Shown here piece after piece: positions 44,891 through 52,234 of a stretch of DNA of 52,234 nt. Both the position numbers and the translations under genes were made by a program. The notes beneath the pieces were generated by a model that saw only the letters and a list, made by a program, of their open reading frames with translations, searched no databases and was not told the origin of the DNA. Source of the DNA: Microvirga guangxiensis. GTDB lineage: Bacteria; Pseudomonadota; Alphaproteobacteria; Rhizobiales; Beijerinckiaceae. Location of the stretch: the NCBI RefSeq assembly GCF_900102135.1, contig NZ_FMVJ01000019.1, positions 1-52,234 of the forward strand, read 5' to 3'. Numbering within the stretch: the stretch's first letter is position 1; every line of letters starts with the position of its first letter.

Positions 44891-44974
44891 TGGGTCAACG
44901 GGTAACGAAAAACCAATGAAACCAAGATCTGATCACCGCCTCATGAGCAGACCAAAGCGCTTCTTTTGAGAAGT
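44891..44974 (+). repeat. Dispersed repeat C, copy 2
   Basis: TGGGTCAACGGGTAACGAAA on to TCATGAGCAGACCAAAGC; a gap-free 84-nt match (63 identities) to 41989-42072. Confidence 0.65.
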
Positions 44975-45074
44975 GCGAGAGGCGAACCTCAGATCGCAAG
45001 ACTTTCTGCTAAATCTTTGATATACTGACCGGCCTCGCAAGGCGAACGACATCTCAGATGTTCGGGAGGCTATC

Positions 45075-45965
45075 ATGCTTGACAAGCATGTCTTCCTTCT
45101 TGCTGTCAGTTGCCTCTCCTGCATACCCTCAAGCCATGCTGCTGAACTAGTGAGGTTCGAGAGTGCCGCGGTTCCACTGAGCGAATTCCAGCAGCGGCGT
45201 GCGCAAGCGAAAGGCGAGACCCTTCAGCCCCCTCGGGGCGACGAGGTACGAGCATACGTCGTTAAGCCTCCCGGCAACGGACCATATCCGGTCATCATCT
45301 ACCTCCACGACTGCGGGGGGTTACCGCCTGAGGTGACCACAAGCGAATTCGGCGCTCAAAAGAACTTCGCTGAATCCTCGCGCGAAGTATTCTGGACCAA
45401 GCGCCTGACGTCCTGGGGCTATTCGGTACTGCTGGTGGATAGCTACAGCTCTCGTGGCATCAAGGACACCTGCGCCAACCCGACCTTCGACGCCACTCGC
45501 GTTGCCGATACCTATGGAGCTCTCGCTTATATCGCCAAGCAACCCTGGGCGGACCCGCAGCGCGTCGGCCTGCTGGGGTTCCAGACAGGCGATGTCTGGC
45601 GGATTCCTGCGCCTGCGGACACTACGGCCTTTATCGTCAGGCCCGAACGCTTCAGGGCGGCAGTGGCCTTCGTCTATTCCCCACTATGCGCCGTTAAGTC
45701 CCGCATGGCAGCTCCCACCCTGGTCATCAATGGGATCTCTGTCCCCGATGCCGTTGATAGATGCCCTCGGGTCACCACGCAGCAATCCGCGGGTGGAGCG
45801 CCTGTCGAAGAAAGGGTGGCCCCTACCCTGTTCAAGAACTTCGAGCCCACCTCACCGATGCCTGATAAGACGACGTTCTCGGAATGGCTCAGGTCAGAAC
45901 CCCAGAACGCTGAGATGGCGGCGGCTCACGTGAGGGATTTCCTCGCTCAACATCTCAAGCCGTAG
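45075..45965 (+). CDS. Dienelactone-hydrolase-like alpha/beta protein without nucleophile, 296 aa, secreted
   Basis: Signal peptide of about 22 residues (MLDKHVFLLAVSCLSCIPSS-HAA). The alpha/beta hydrolase core has PYPVIIYLHDCGGLPPEV (oxyanion strand), WGYSVLLVDSYSSRGI and ATRVADTYGALAYIAKQPWA. The nucleophile elbow, normally GxSxG or GxCxG, reads GLLGFQTGD, with Gln at the nucleophile position. A catalytic His is plausible near the end (AAAHVRDF). Thus it is likely non-catalytic or misaligned. GGGAGG lies 6 nt before the ATG. The frameshifted PRC-barrel gene follows after 19 nt. Confidence 0.75.
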   Translation: MLDKHVFLLAVSCLSCIPSSHAAELVRFESAAVPLSEFQQRRAQAKGETLQPPRGDEVRAYVVKPPGNGPYPVIIYLHDCGGLPPEVTTSEFGAQKNFAESSREVFWTKRLTSWGYSVLLVDSYSSRGIKDTCANPTFDATRVADTYGALAYIAKQPWADPQRVGLLGFQTGDVWRIPAPADTTAFIVRPERFRAAVAFVYSPLCAVKSRMAAPTLVINGISVPDAVDRCPRVTTQQSAGGAPVEERVAPTLFKNFEPTSPMPDKTTFSEWLRSEPQNAEMAAAHVRDFLAQHLKP

Positions 45966-45984
45966 TCATTGAACGGGATCGAGG

Positions 45985-46301
45985 ATGAACCAAGCCAACC
46001 TATTGAACAGCCTTGTCGGGGATGGCCGGATCAGCGGCACAGCCATCTATGGCCCTCACGGCCGGCGATCGGCGTCCTTCAGCGGCTGTATCGGGAGGCG
46101 GACGGCGGAGGCCTCATCTATGCTGACGTTGCTGTGGGTGGCTTCCTCGGTTCTGGGACGTACTGCTACGTTTTTCCTTGGGAGAACCTAACCTTCGATC
46201 CCGTGCTGGATGGATATCGCGTTAGCCAAGCTGAGATGGACCAGATCGCCCGCATCGACAAACCCTACGTTTCGCCTAAACGCCTCCTTCATGGAAGGTA
46301 G
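45985..46301 (+). pseudogene. PRC-barrel protein gene, frameshifted
   Basis: Starts MNQANLLNSLVGDGRISGTA, IYGPHGRR, then needs one added base to continue IGVLQRLYREADGGGLIYAD, VAVGGFLGSGTYCYVFPWEN and LTFDPVLDGYRVSQAEMDQI to a stop at 46301. The VGGFLGxG-PW-L-x-D-x-x-DGY pattern is a PRC-barrel, a beta-barrel found in ribosome-maturation and photosynthetic proteins. The break is near 46065, at a run of CGGC repeats. Confidence 0.7.
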
Positions 46302-46349
46302 TAAGAAGTGCCCCAGTTGTGCATGGTCGTCAGGAACTGCCAATGGCTC

Positions 46350-46504
46350 TCAACTGGTGGATGGCGCATGGCGTAACAGGCCCTCCAACAGTGCCTTCGC
46401 CCGTTGCAAATCGTCGGCGTCGAACCCCTCGGTAAATTGGTCATAGCTGGGCGCCAGGAGGTTACGGGCTTGTGCCTACCGTCCCTGATCGCGCAGCATC
46501 AGTC
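46350..46504 (-). pseudogene. Remnant of a large cyclase/ATPase-TPR protein (3' end)
   Basis: Minus-strand translation LMLRDQGR, a stop, AQARNLLAPSYDQFTEGFDA, DDLQRAKALLEGLL to a stop at 46350. This is the usual C-terminal tail of the long adenylate cyclase/predicted-ATPase/TPR proteins (WRDQGKRxEARxLLAPxYGWFTEGFDTxDLKEAKALL). One in-frame stop. The upstream part is no longer readable. Confidence 0.65.
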
Positions 46505-46893
46505 CGGAGGCGCCGAGGCGTCGTGAAAGACAGGAGGAAATCTGGTCCGCGCGAGTATGAGCCGCCACTCCGTAACTCGCAAGGAAGGTTATGGAATGGA
46601 GAATCGGAGGAGACAATCTCTCCATCAGCCACGTGTCGCAACCTCGGGATGGTTCGTACGGAGTGGGTCATCCGAAGAAATTTTCGTTGCTTCATGAATA
46701 TCTGTTTTCCAAGGCCAGCAGACACTCGACTAATTCGCAGGCATGCCACTCGCCGGGGTGGCCTCATTGCGCAGCGACCCCAGTTATCGTGCGTCCACCC
46801 TCTGGCGGGCGAGCACCGGATCACAGGCACCAGGAATGGCAACTAGGCTTGCCCATCTACGTTATCTGCGATGTGTGACGACTGGAGGGGTCT
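46505..46893. other. Spacer
   Basis: Plus-strand frames are short and overlap; nothing recognisable. Confidence 0.35.
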
Positions 46894-47031
46894 ATGACCC
46901 ATAAGGATCGCGCTGCGCTCTATAGTCGGATCGGGCTTGTTTTACTTTCCTTCGCCATCATCGGCGGGGTCATTCTCGAGCCACTTCTCAGGCCTTTATG
47001 GTCCCCGCCAGTAAGCGTGGCTCAACGGTAG
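46894..47031 (+). CDS. Small single-pass membrane protein, 45 aa
   Basis: Starts MTHKDRAALYSRIG followed by one hydrophobic helix (LVLLSFAIIGGVILEPLL) and a short Pro-rich tail. GGAGGGG lies 4-5 nt before the ATG. The topology and strong RBS support a genuine small membrane protein. Unknown function. Confidence 0.55.
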   Translation: MTHKDRAALYSRIGLVLLSFAIIGGVILEPLLRPLWSPPVSVAQR

Positions 47032-47214
47032 CGACACCTTCGGGAAAGACAGTCTCACAACACCCTCGGGATCCGCGGCTCCGGATGAAGTTTCATTCTG
47101 CTCCCACGAGTGGGTAGTGCCCCTGCAGCTACCCACTCCTAGGTCATACTGAGCATACCTACGAGCAGTGGTCATTTGCGCTCCAGCGTCCGACCTAGGT
47201 TGAAGGAGGCGCAC

Positions 47215-47439
47215 ATGCATCTATTAAAGGCTTTTGAACTTGATATCCGCTTCGCGAGCCCGAACACTTCAGCTTCCGTCGCGATAGCCCTTACCCGCTA
47301 CTCTCAGCGCAAGGACGGGCGCCTGTTTCTCACACCTCCATGCGCATCCTTTGAGGATCTGGAAGGGCAAATCAATTCCATGCAGGACGAATTGGGAGAG
47401 ATCCGGGAACGAGCCCGCCGAGCGTTTCAAGTCGTATGA
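47215..47439 (+). CDS. Hypothetical protein, 74 aa, paralogue of the pseudogene at 3366
   Basis: Starts MHLLKAFELDIRFASPNTSA. Middle GRLFLTPPCASFEDLEG, end QDELGEIRERARRAFQVV. AAGGAGG lies 6 nt before the ATG. The family is unknown; the C-terminal charged helix could mediate dimer formation. The second, frameshifted copy shows this is a small conserved family within the replicon. Confidence 0.7.
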   Translation: MHLLKAFELDIRFASPNTSASVAIALTRYSQRKDGRLFLTPPCASFEDLEGQINSMQDELGEIRERARRAFQVV

Positions 47440-47542
47440 TAGGAGGGGGCCAAACTGCTTGGGCTCCGAAGGATTGCCTCTCACTGAAGGCAGTCCCCAA
47501 GTCTGGGTGCAACAACGGGGGGTCAGTGGACTGGGGCGCGGA

Positions 47543-48374
47543 TTAAATCGCAAGGACAATCACGCCAAAGTCTCCGACCCGCTGGAAGCCAAGAGCCTCA
47601 TAAGAGCATCGGGCGGCAGGGTTCTCGGTGAAGAGCACTGCTCGCGTTGCGCCCTCCCTCTCAGCCATTCGGAGCGCACCGGCCACATCGTGTCGGGCAT
47701 ACCTGCACCCGCGCAGCGCGGGCGGCGTCCACACGCCTCCAACCTGTACATTGTCGTGAACTCGCGCATTGTGCGTGCACAGGGAGATTGGACAACCATC
47801 TGCCTCCAGCAGGAAGGCTTCTCCACGCTCTACGTGTCCCTCAATGGTGCTGGCTGCAAACGCACGCGTTGAGGCCGTCTCAGGTAGACCGGTATACTCG
47901 ACCTCATAACCGAAGCGCCAATCCCGAAGCAGATCAAGATCATCCTTCTCCGCACGGCGACACGCGACCGCCTCCGTTGCGAGAGGCTTAGGAACGATAA
48001 GGTCGGAAATGTTTAGAGCAAATAAGTCCTCGGGGCAGCGCCGTTGCACTGCGGGAGCACCCAATGCCAGGTGTACCCGCCATCACCTGTAACCAAGGTC
48101 CGCCGAGCGCGATGAGAGGCCGACCGGTAGCCTGGACAGCGGTATTCACACGACGAGTAGCGTCCTCTGGTGCTTGCAGGTACATGTTCCCGTTCCAGGA
48201 GTGCATGACGACTCCCGCAACCTGCTCGCCCTCCAGGGCAATTGCGTAGGTACCCTGAAGTGGCTTGCCTTCATCGACAAGGCCACCCCGCGTCAGAAAT
48301 GAGCGCAGGAACAGAGAGCTGTCAGCATGCTGCGTTAGGAATGCGTCTATCAGGCTCTCATCGCCAGTTCGCAC
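47543..48374 (-). pseudogene. GNAT acetyltransferase gene, frameshifted
   Basis: The N-terminal half runs from about 48374 (GTG; RTGDESLIDAFLTQHADSSL) through LQGTYAIALEGEQVAGVVMH. Near 48062-48066 a one-base shift leads to the second half (LGAPAVQRRC, PEDLFALNISDLIVP and DDLDLLRDWRFGY) and the GNAT core: VGGVWTPPALRGCRYARHDV, the acetyl-CoA loop (usual R-GxG), then AVLFTENPAARCSYEALGFQ. Together about 277 residues, the length of this GNAT group. An ATT preceded by AAGGAG in frame upstream is an odd possible start. Confidence 0.75.
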
Positions 48375-48905
48375 AAGGCGGACAACAATGTTCTTCCTTC
48401 TCCTTCCTCCGGGCGAGCTGGAGGCTGACCATTCTCGCGTTCAGCAGCATCAGTGCGTCAAAGATACAAATTTCCAGTGATCCTTCCAAATTGGCGAGAA
48501 CCCTGACAGTCTAGTTCGAGTCAGAAGCCAATCTTGGCTTTCCTTCTGGAGTGTCCGGTTCGGTGAGGTTTGCAGGCATCGAGCATAAGTCCAAGATGTG
48601 CTTGGGGGGACATTTGGTCTGTGACATTGGAAGGATCCCGCGCAGCTAAGGCTAGTCACTTAGCGGACAGGTCTAGGGTGACGTTCCATAATCTGGCAAA
48701 GCGAAGCAAGGGAATAAGAAACGGTTAGTGGCAACTCGGAACCTCCCATACCGTGTCGAGAGAGCACAAAGGTTAGTTAGACGGCGGCGTGACTGGACGT
48801 TCATACTGACCTCTAGATAAAGCCTCGACTTTCAAAGCTGCTCCGTTAGTCTTCTCCGTAAGCTCTTACTTGAACAAGAACGAGCTCTCGGGCACCGTCA
48901 GAACA
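48375..48905. other. Spacer upstream of the AraC-family gene
   Basis: No supported gene. Presumably carries the promoter of the AraC-type regulator. Confidence 0.4.
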
Positions 48906-49955
48906 ATGCCAAGTCTGCCATCTTTTTCATTTGAAGGATCCTTGGTGTCCGCACCCGAGGAAGCATACTGGACGTGGCGCAACATTGTCTCTCCCCTCTT
49001 TGACGTAGCGGTCTCTGATACGCAGGCCGTTGCATCGTTCGAGGTTGAAATCGACAGTTACCACTTTGGTCCGCTGCTCCTCGGCAGCGTGGCAGCGACT
49101 GGGCAGGAGTTCCGCCGTTCCCCGGTGACGATCGCGCGCAGCGGTGTCGATCACTACCTTGTTCAGCTCTATTGTTTAGGCGGCTACGTGGGCGATGCAG
49201 AGGGCCGAACTGTGCATGTCGGTCCTGGCGACCTCAGCATCCTTGATCTGTCCCGGACGCTGCACACGCGGGCGCAGACCTTTCAGAATCTCAGTCTCGT
49301 GATCCCTCGGTCGGTATTGGAGCCTCTGGTGAGGAAGCCTGATGGGCTTCATGGCCTGGTGCTCTCGGGTCGGTCCGCTCTCGGCCACCTACTCGCTACA
49401 TATCTGAGCACCGTATATAATGCCGTAGGCTCACTCAGCTCAGATGATGGGGCTCGCATCTCTAATGCGACGGCGAGCCTTGTTGCTGCCTGTTTCGGCC
49501 CTGTGGCTGACGCTCACGAGACTACAACTGTCGCTAAACGCGCTGCACTGATCCTGACGATCAAGCGCTATATCGATAACAATCTGGCAAATCCATCGCT
49601 TACAGTGGACAGCGTTGCCCGCGAGTTCCGGCTTTCAAGGGCCACGCTCGGCCGAATGTTCGAGCCATTGGGTGGATTGGCGGCGTTCATTAGGGCACGA
49701 CGGATGCTCCGCTGCTTCCACCAGATCACGTCATCAGCCCACTCTCATCGCTCCATTTCGGATATCGCCTATTCGTGGGGTTTCAACAATGAAACCGCCT
49801 TCAGCCGGACGTTCCGCGGAATGTTCGATATGTCACCCAGAGAGGCGCGGGCCGAGGGTGCCTTGGCTCACCGGACTATCAAACATCTTCAGCTTGGCGC
49901 GAATGGAGCGGGTCAGCCAGTTCTGGCAGAGTGGATTCAATATCTTCGGATTTGA
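48906..49955 (+). CDS. AraC-family transcriptional regulator, 349 aa
   Basis: N-terminal sensing domain of the AraC_binding_2 type (about 30-190; YLVQLYCLGGYVGDAEGRTV, GPGDLSILDLSRTLHTRA) and a C-terminal double HTH (about 222-325; IKRYIDNNLANPSLTVDSVA, FRLSRATLGRMFEP, ISDIAYSWGFNNETAFSRTF). The ligand is unknown. ATG 48906 is preferred over a TTG at 48870. No adjacent co-directed target; the LuxR-like gene follows at 128 nt. Confidence 0.9.
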   Translation: MPSLPSFSFEGSLVSAPEEAYWTWRNIVSPLFDVAVSDTQAVASFEVEIDSYHFGPLLLGSVAATGQEFRRSPVTIARSGVDHYLVQLYCLGGYVGDAEGRTVHVGPGDLSILDLSRTLHTRAQTFQNLSLVIPRSVLEPLVRKPDGLHGLVLSGRSALGHLLATYLSTVYNAVGSLSSDDGARISNATASLVAACFGPVADAHETTTVAKRAALILTIKRYIDNNLANPSLTVDSVAREFRLSRATLGRMFEPLGGLAAFIRARRMLRCFHQITSSAHSHRSISDIAYSWGFNNETAFSRTFRGMFDMSPREARAEGALAHRTIKHLQLGANGAGQPVLAEWIQYLRI

Positions 49956-50083
49956 AAGGCTCTACCTCCTTTGATCCCGCGCTTGAGATAAACGGCACAA
50001 AGATTGAGGCAAACGGCAAAGTGCTCTGCTGCTTGATCGACTAAAGAGATTACGGGGTTAATGCGTTGCAGGGGGCAGCCGTG

Positions 50084-50386
50084 ATGACCGCGAAGATCAT
50101 TCGGCGCCGGAGAGAACCATCCGGCAGCATCATTGAAGCTGCATACAGCCCATCTCAGTTCCCCCATCTGGAGGCCGTGAACGAGAACCGATGTCCGGCA
50201 GCCTCAGGCATTTCGTCGGAGGAGACTGAGATCATCGCTCATCTGGTTACCGGCAAAAAGGCAGCCGCCGTTGCGGATCTGTTGGAGATCGGCGAGGTTG
50301 CCGTCAAGGAGCACATCAATTCCATTTTGCGCAAGTTGAAGGCGCGAATAACTCGGTCTCCATCAGGTAAACCCGTGAGCAAGTAA
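50084..50386 (+). CDS. Stand-alone LuxR/GerE-type DNA-binding protein, 100 aa
   Basis: About 40 residues of basic N-terminus (MTAKIIRRRREPSGSIIEAA), then a GerE HTH (about 45-90; SSEETEIIAHLVTGKKAAAV, ADLLEIGEVAVKEHINSILR, KLKA). No receiver or sensor domain. The HTH is complete. GGGGGC lies 6 nt before the ATG; a GTG directly before is an alternative. Probably regulates in concert with other signals; nothing shows its target. Confidence 0.75.
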   Translation: MTAKIIRRRREPSGSIIEAAYSPSQFPHLEAVNENRCPAASGISSEETEIIAHLVTGKKAAAVADLLEIGEVAVKEHINSILRKLKARITRSPSGKPVSK

Positions 50387-50643
50387 GCTGGTTGGGACGC
50401 GAGGAGCCAGCTCAGCCTCAGCAACACTCTTCAACTATCCCTTGTTACGGTGTCCTGTGAGCGAGGATTAGCAATTGCGATCTTCAAGGAGGTACGTGCT
50501 GGAGATCAGAACAAAGGATAGGACGAGTGTAGCCTTGTAAGCTGATGGAGATTTGGGAGGATTGCACCGTCTAGGTTTGTCGGCAGAACGGCCAAGGTTC
50601 ATTACGGGGCTTCGTTTCAGGAGCACTGCACTGCAAAACTGGA

Positions 50644-50903
50644 TTGCTGAACATCCCTGCCGAACCACTACACCCTGGACCCGGGCGAGCTGATCTGATC
50701 CAATCCGCCTCTGAAGGCCAAAGCATTCTGGGCCATTCGGATCAGGCCCAGGTAGCACAGCGCATCCGAGATCTCGCTCTGTTCGACCGCGCCCTCGACA
50801 ACAAGCTGCGTGTCTGTGACTGGGGCGCAATGCCGGTTCAGGATGTAGCCCCCACTGGCGGTGGGAGGTCACGAACTACCGTGATGCAGCGGGATACCGA
50901 GTA
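50644..50903 (+). pseudogene. Integrase (tyrosine recombinase) remnant cut by IS256
   Basis: The frame reads RIRDLALFDRALDNKLRVCD, then VQDVAPTGG and TTVMQRDTE. This matches the RDLALFNLAIDSKLRGCDLV and QxKTxxPV region of a common rhizobial integrase type. The expected continuation and all catalytic residues are missing because the IS256-family element begins directly after. The N-terminal part is also diverged, with no clear start. Confidence 0.65.
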
Positions 50904-52230
50904 GTGTGGTGAAGGTTCTGCAAATCGCCTGATTGGGGCGGTCATGGCAGGATGGTGATGTCCAAGTCACCCTCCGAGAGGAGCCCCACCATGACCACTG
51001 CAAAGGATAAACCTGCTGCCGCTGCCATCAAGGGCCTTCTCAGCCAGAGCCCGGACGGCCTGCGCGAGATCGTGCGCGCCGTCATGCAGGAGATGCTCGA
51101 AGCCGAGATGACCGATGCCCTCCAGGCTGAGAAGGGCGAGCGCACCTCGGCTCGCCTGGGCTACCGCTCGGGCTACTATACCCGCACCCTGGTGACCCGG
51201 GTCGGCAAGCTCGAGCTGCGCGTGCCGCAGGATCGGGATGGCCGCTTCTCCACCGAGCTGTTCGAGCGCTACCAGCGCTCCGAGCAGGCGCTGGTGGCTA
51301 CCCTGGCTGAGATGTACGTCCAGGGTGTGTCCACCCGCAAGGTCAAGGCGATCACCGAGGAGCTGTGCGGCCACAGCTTCTCGGCTTCCGCCATCTCGGC
51401 CATCAACAAGCGCCTGGACGACAGCCTGGCGCAGTTCGCCTCCCGAAGGCTCGAGGAGCCGTTCCCGTACCTGATCCTGGATGCGCGCTACGAGAAGGTG
51501 CGCGAGGGCGGCATCGTTGCCTCGCAAGCCGTGCTGATCGCGGTCGGCATCGACTGGGACGGCAGGCGCCAGATCCTGGGCGTCGAGATGGCCAACCGGG
51601 AAAGCCAATCCTCGTGGCGCACCTTTCTCCAGGGCCTGCGCGAGCGTGGGCTCTCAGGGGTGGAACTGGTGGTGGCGGACGACCATGCCGGGCTGAGGGC
51701 GGCGATCCGCGAGGTGCTGAGTGAGGCCGCGTATCAGCGCTGCTATGTGCACTTCCTCAGGAACGCGCTCGATCACCTGCCGCGCAAAGCCGACGATGAC
51801 TGCCTGCAGGAACTGCGCTGGCTCTACGACCGCCGCTCGGTCGAGGAAGCCCGGCGGGATCTGGCCGCCTGGATTGCCAAGTGGGAGGGACGCTACCCGC
51901 GCCTGGTCGCCTGGGCCGAGGAGACGATCGAGGAGACCTTCACCTTCTACCGCTTGCCGCGCCAGCATCACAAGCATCTCAAAAGCACCAACATGCTCGA
52001 GCGGCTGAACGAGGAGATCAGGAGGCGCACTTACGTGGTGCGGATCTTCCCCAATGCGGCCTCATGCTGCCGGCTGGTGCGGGCGCTGGCGGTCGAGACG
52101 CACGAGAACTGGCTGGAAGCCCACCGCTACCTCAACATGGAGGATCTCAAGGAGCACAAGAAAAGCACTCTTCGCGAAGCCGCTTAGCCAGCCTGACCGG
52201 CCGCCCCACTTTGCAGAACTTGACGCACAC
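50904..52230 (+). mobile_element. IS256-family insertion sequence, about 1.33 kb
   Basis: Left end GTGTGGTGAAGGTTCTGCAAA; the right end inverted reads GTGTGCGTCAAGTTCTGCAA, imperfect terminal repeats. One complete transposase lies between. The window ends 4 nt after the right end, so the target duplication cannot be checked. Confidence 0.85.
50991..52187 (+). CDS. IS256-family (mutator) transposase, 398 aa
   Basis: DDE transposase with D in PYLILDARYEKVREGG, D in VELVVADDHAGLRAAI and E in LKSTNMLERLNEEIRRR, plus the C/DxxH-type helical insert (RCYVHFLRNALDHLP). Complete, no defects. ATG 50991 is chosen because GAGAGGAG lies upstream and family members start MTxxK; a GTG at 50952 would add 13 residues. 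Likely mobile or recently so. Confidence 0.95.
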   Translation: MTTAKDKPAAAAIKGLLSQSPDGLREIVRAVMQEMLEAEMTDALQAEKGERTSARLGYRSGYYTRTLVTRVGKLELRVPQDRDGRFSTELFERYQRSEQALVATLAEMYVQGVSTRKVKAITEELCGHSFSASAISAINKRLDDSLAQFASRRLEEPFPYLILDARYEKVREGGIVASQAVLIAVGIDWDGRRQILGVEMANRESQSSWRTFLQGLRERGLSGVELVVADDHAGLRAAIREVLSEAAYQRCYVHFLRNALDHLPRKADDDCLQELRWLYDRRSVEEARRDLAAWIAKWEGRYPRLVAWAEETIEETFTFYRLPRQHHKHLKSTNMLERLNEEIRRRTYVVRIFPNAASCCRLVRALAVETHENWLEAHRYLNMEDLKEHKKSTLREAA

Positions 52231-52234
52231 AATC

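Noticed and set aside
1..52234. CRISPR arrays, rRNA genes and known riboswitches
   Set aside because: No regularly spaced direct repeats, rRNA sequence or recognisable riboswitch core were seen on either strand.

Overview
The window looks like chromosomal or large-replicon DNA of an alphaproteobacterium of the Hyphomicrobiales, most likely Methylobacteriaceae and perhaps Microvirga. This is inferred from gene content (an FtsK tail, Crp/Fnr and cyclase-TPR regulators, a fused PAS/GAF/FixJ-type regulator, LIV-type ABC transporters, a Lys-rich small protein of a type common in these genera), the moderately high GC content and the IS families present. No rRNA and no CRISPR array was seen.

Layout. 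1-650: C-terminus of ftsK. 650-3600: eroded accessory DNA with a tyrosine-recombinase remnant, an IS6-family fossil and several small genes. 4.1-11.6 kb: regulators and stress genes, namely a Crp/Fnr protein, aquaporin Z, a ruined sulfocyanin-like gene, a membrane adenylate cyclase with TPRs, and a PAS-GAF-PAS-receiver-LuxR fusion whose receiver has lost key residues. 12-20.3 kb: an intact XerC/D-like recombinase, a Fur/Zur-like protein without the usual metal-binding cysteines, an NTF2-like protein, an IS1595-family transposase with a convergent passenger-like gene, and a sarcosine/N-methyltryptophan oxidase. 20.8-32.5 kb: the most unusual stretch. It holds a lone tRNA-Cys(GCA), a zinc-ribbon protein with an AbrB-like C-terminus, a divergent exonuclease VII pair behind a gene of unknown function, two IS6 fossils, and a CYTH-like gene followed by a WGR-domain gene. 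An IS3 element has split the WGR gene, leaving a 3-bp target duplication; removing the element on paper restores the frame exactly. 33-43.4 kb: a catabolic cluster with a complete LIV-type ABC transporter (livKHMGF order), a divergent amidase, a Tat-exported GH31 glycosidase of the sulfoquinovosidase type and a second LIV-type binding protein. 43.8-52.2 kb: a membrane protein, a dienelactone-hydrolase-like protein without its nucleophile, several frameshifted genes (GntR, PRC-barrel, GNAT), AraC and LuxR regulators, and an IS256-family element inserted in an integrase remnant.

How it fits together. The 33-43 kb block plausibly takes up and hydrolyses an amide or sugar-derived substrate: a periplasmic glycosidase, two periplasmic binding proteins, one permease/ATPase set and a cytoplasmic amidase. 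The rest reads as an accessory region under decay. At least a dozen genes are broken by point mutation, frameshift or IS insertion, and short dispersed repeats occur in the spacers. The best candidates for something undescribed are the CYTH-WGR operon, the ExoVII-like cluster with its zinc-ribbon/AbrB-like neighbour, the cysteine-free Fur-like protein and the Tat-exported GH31 enzyme. All assignments come from reading motifs by eye; no database search was run.
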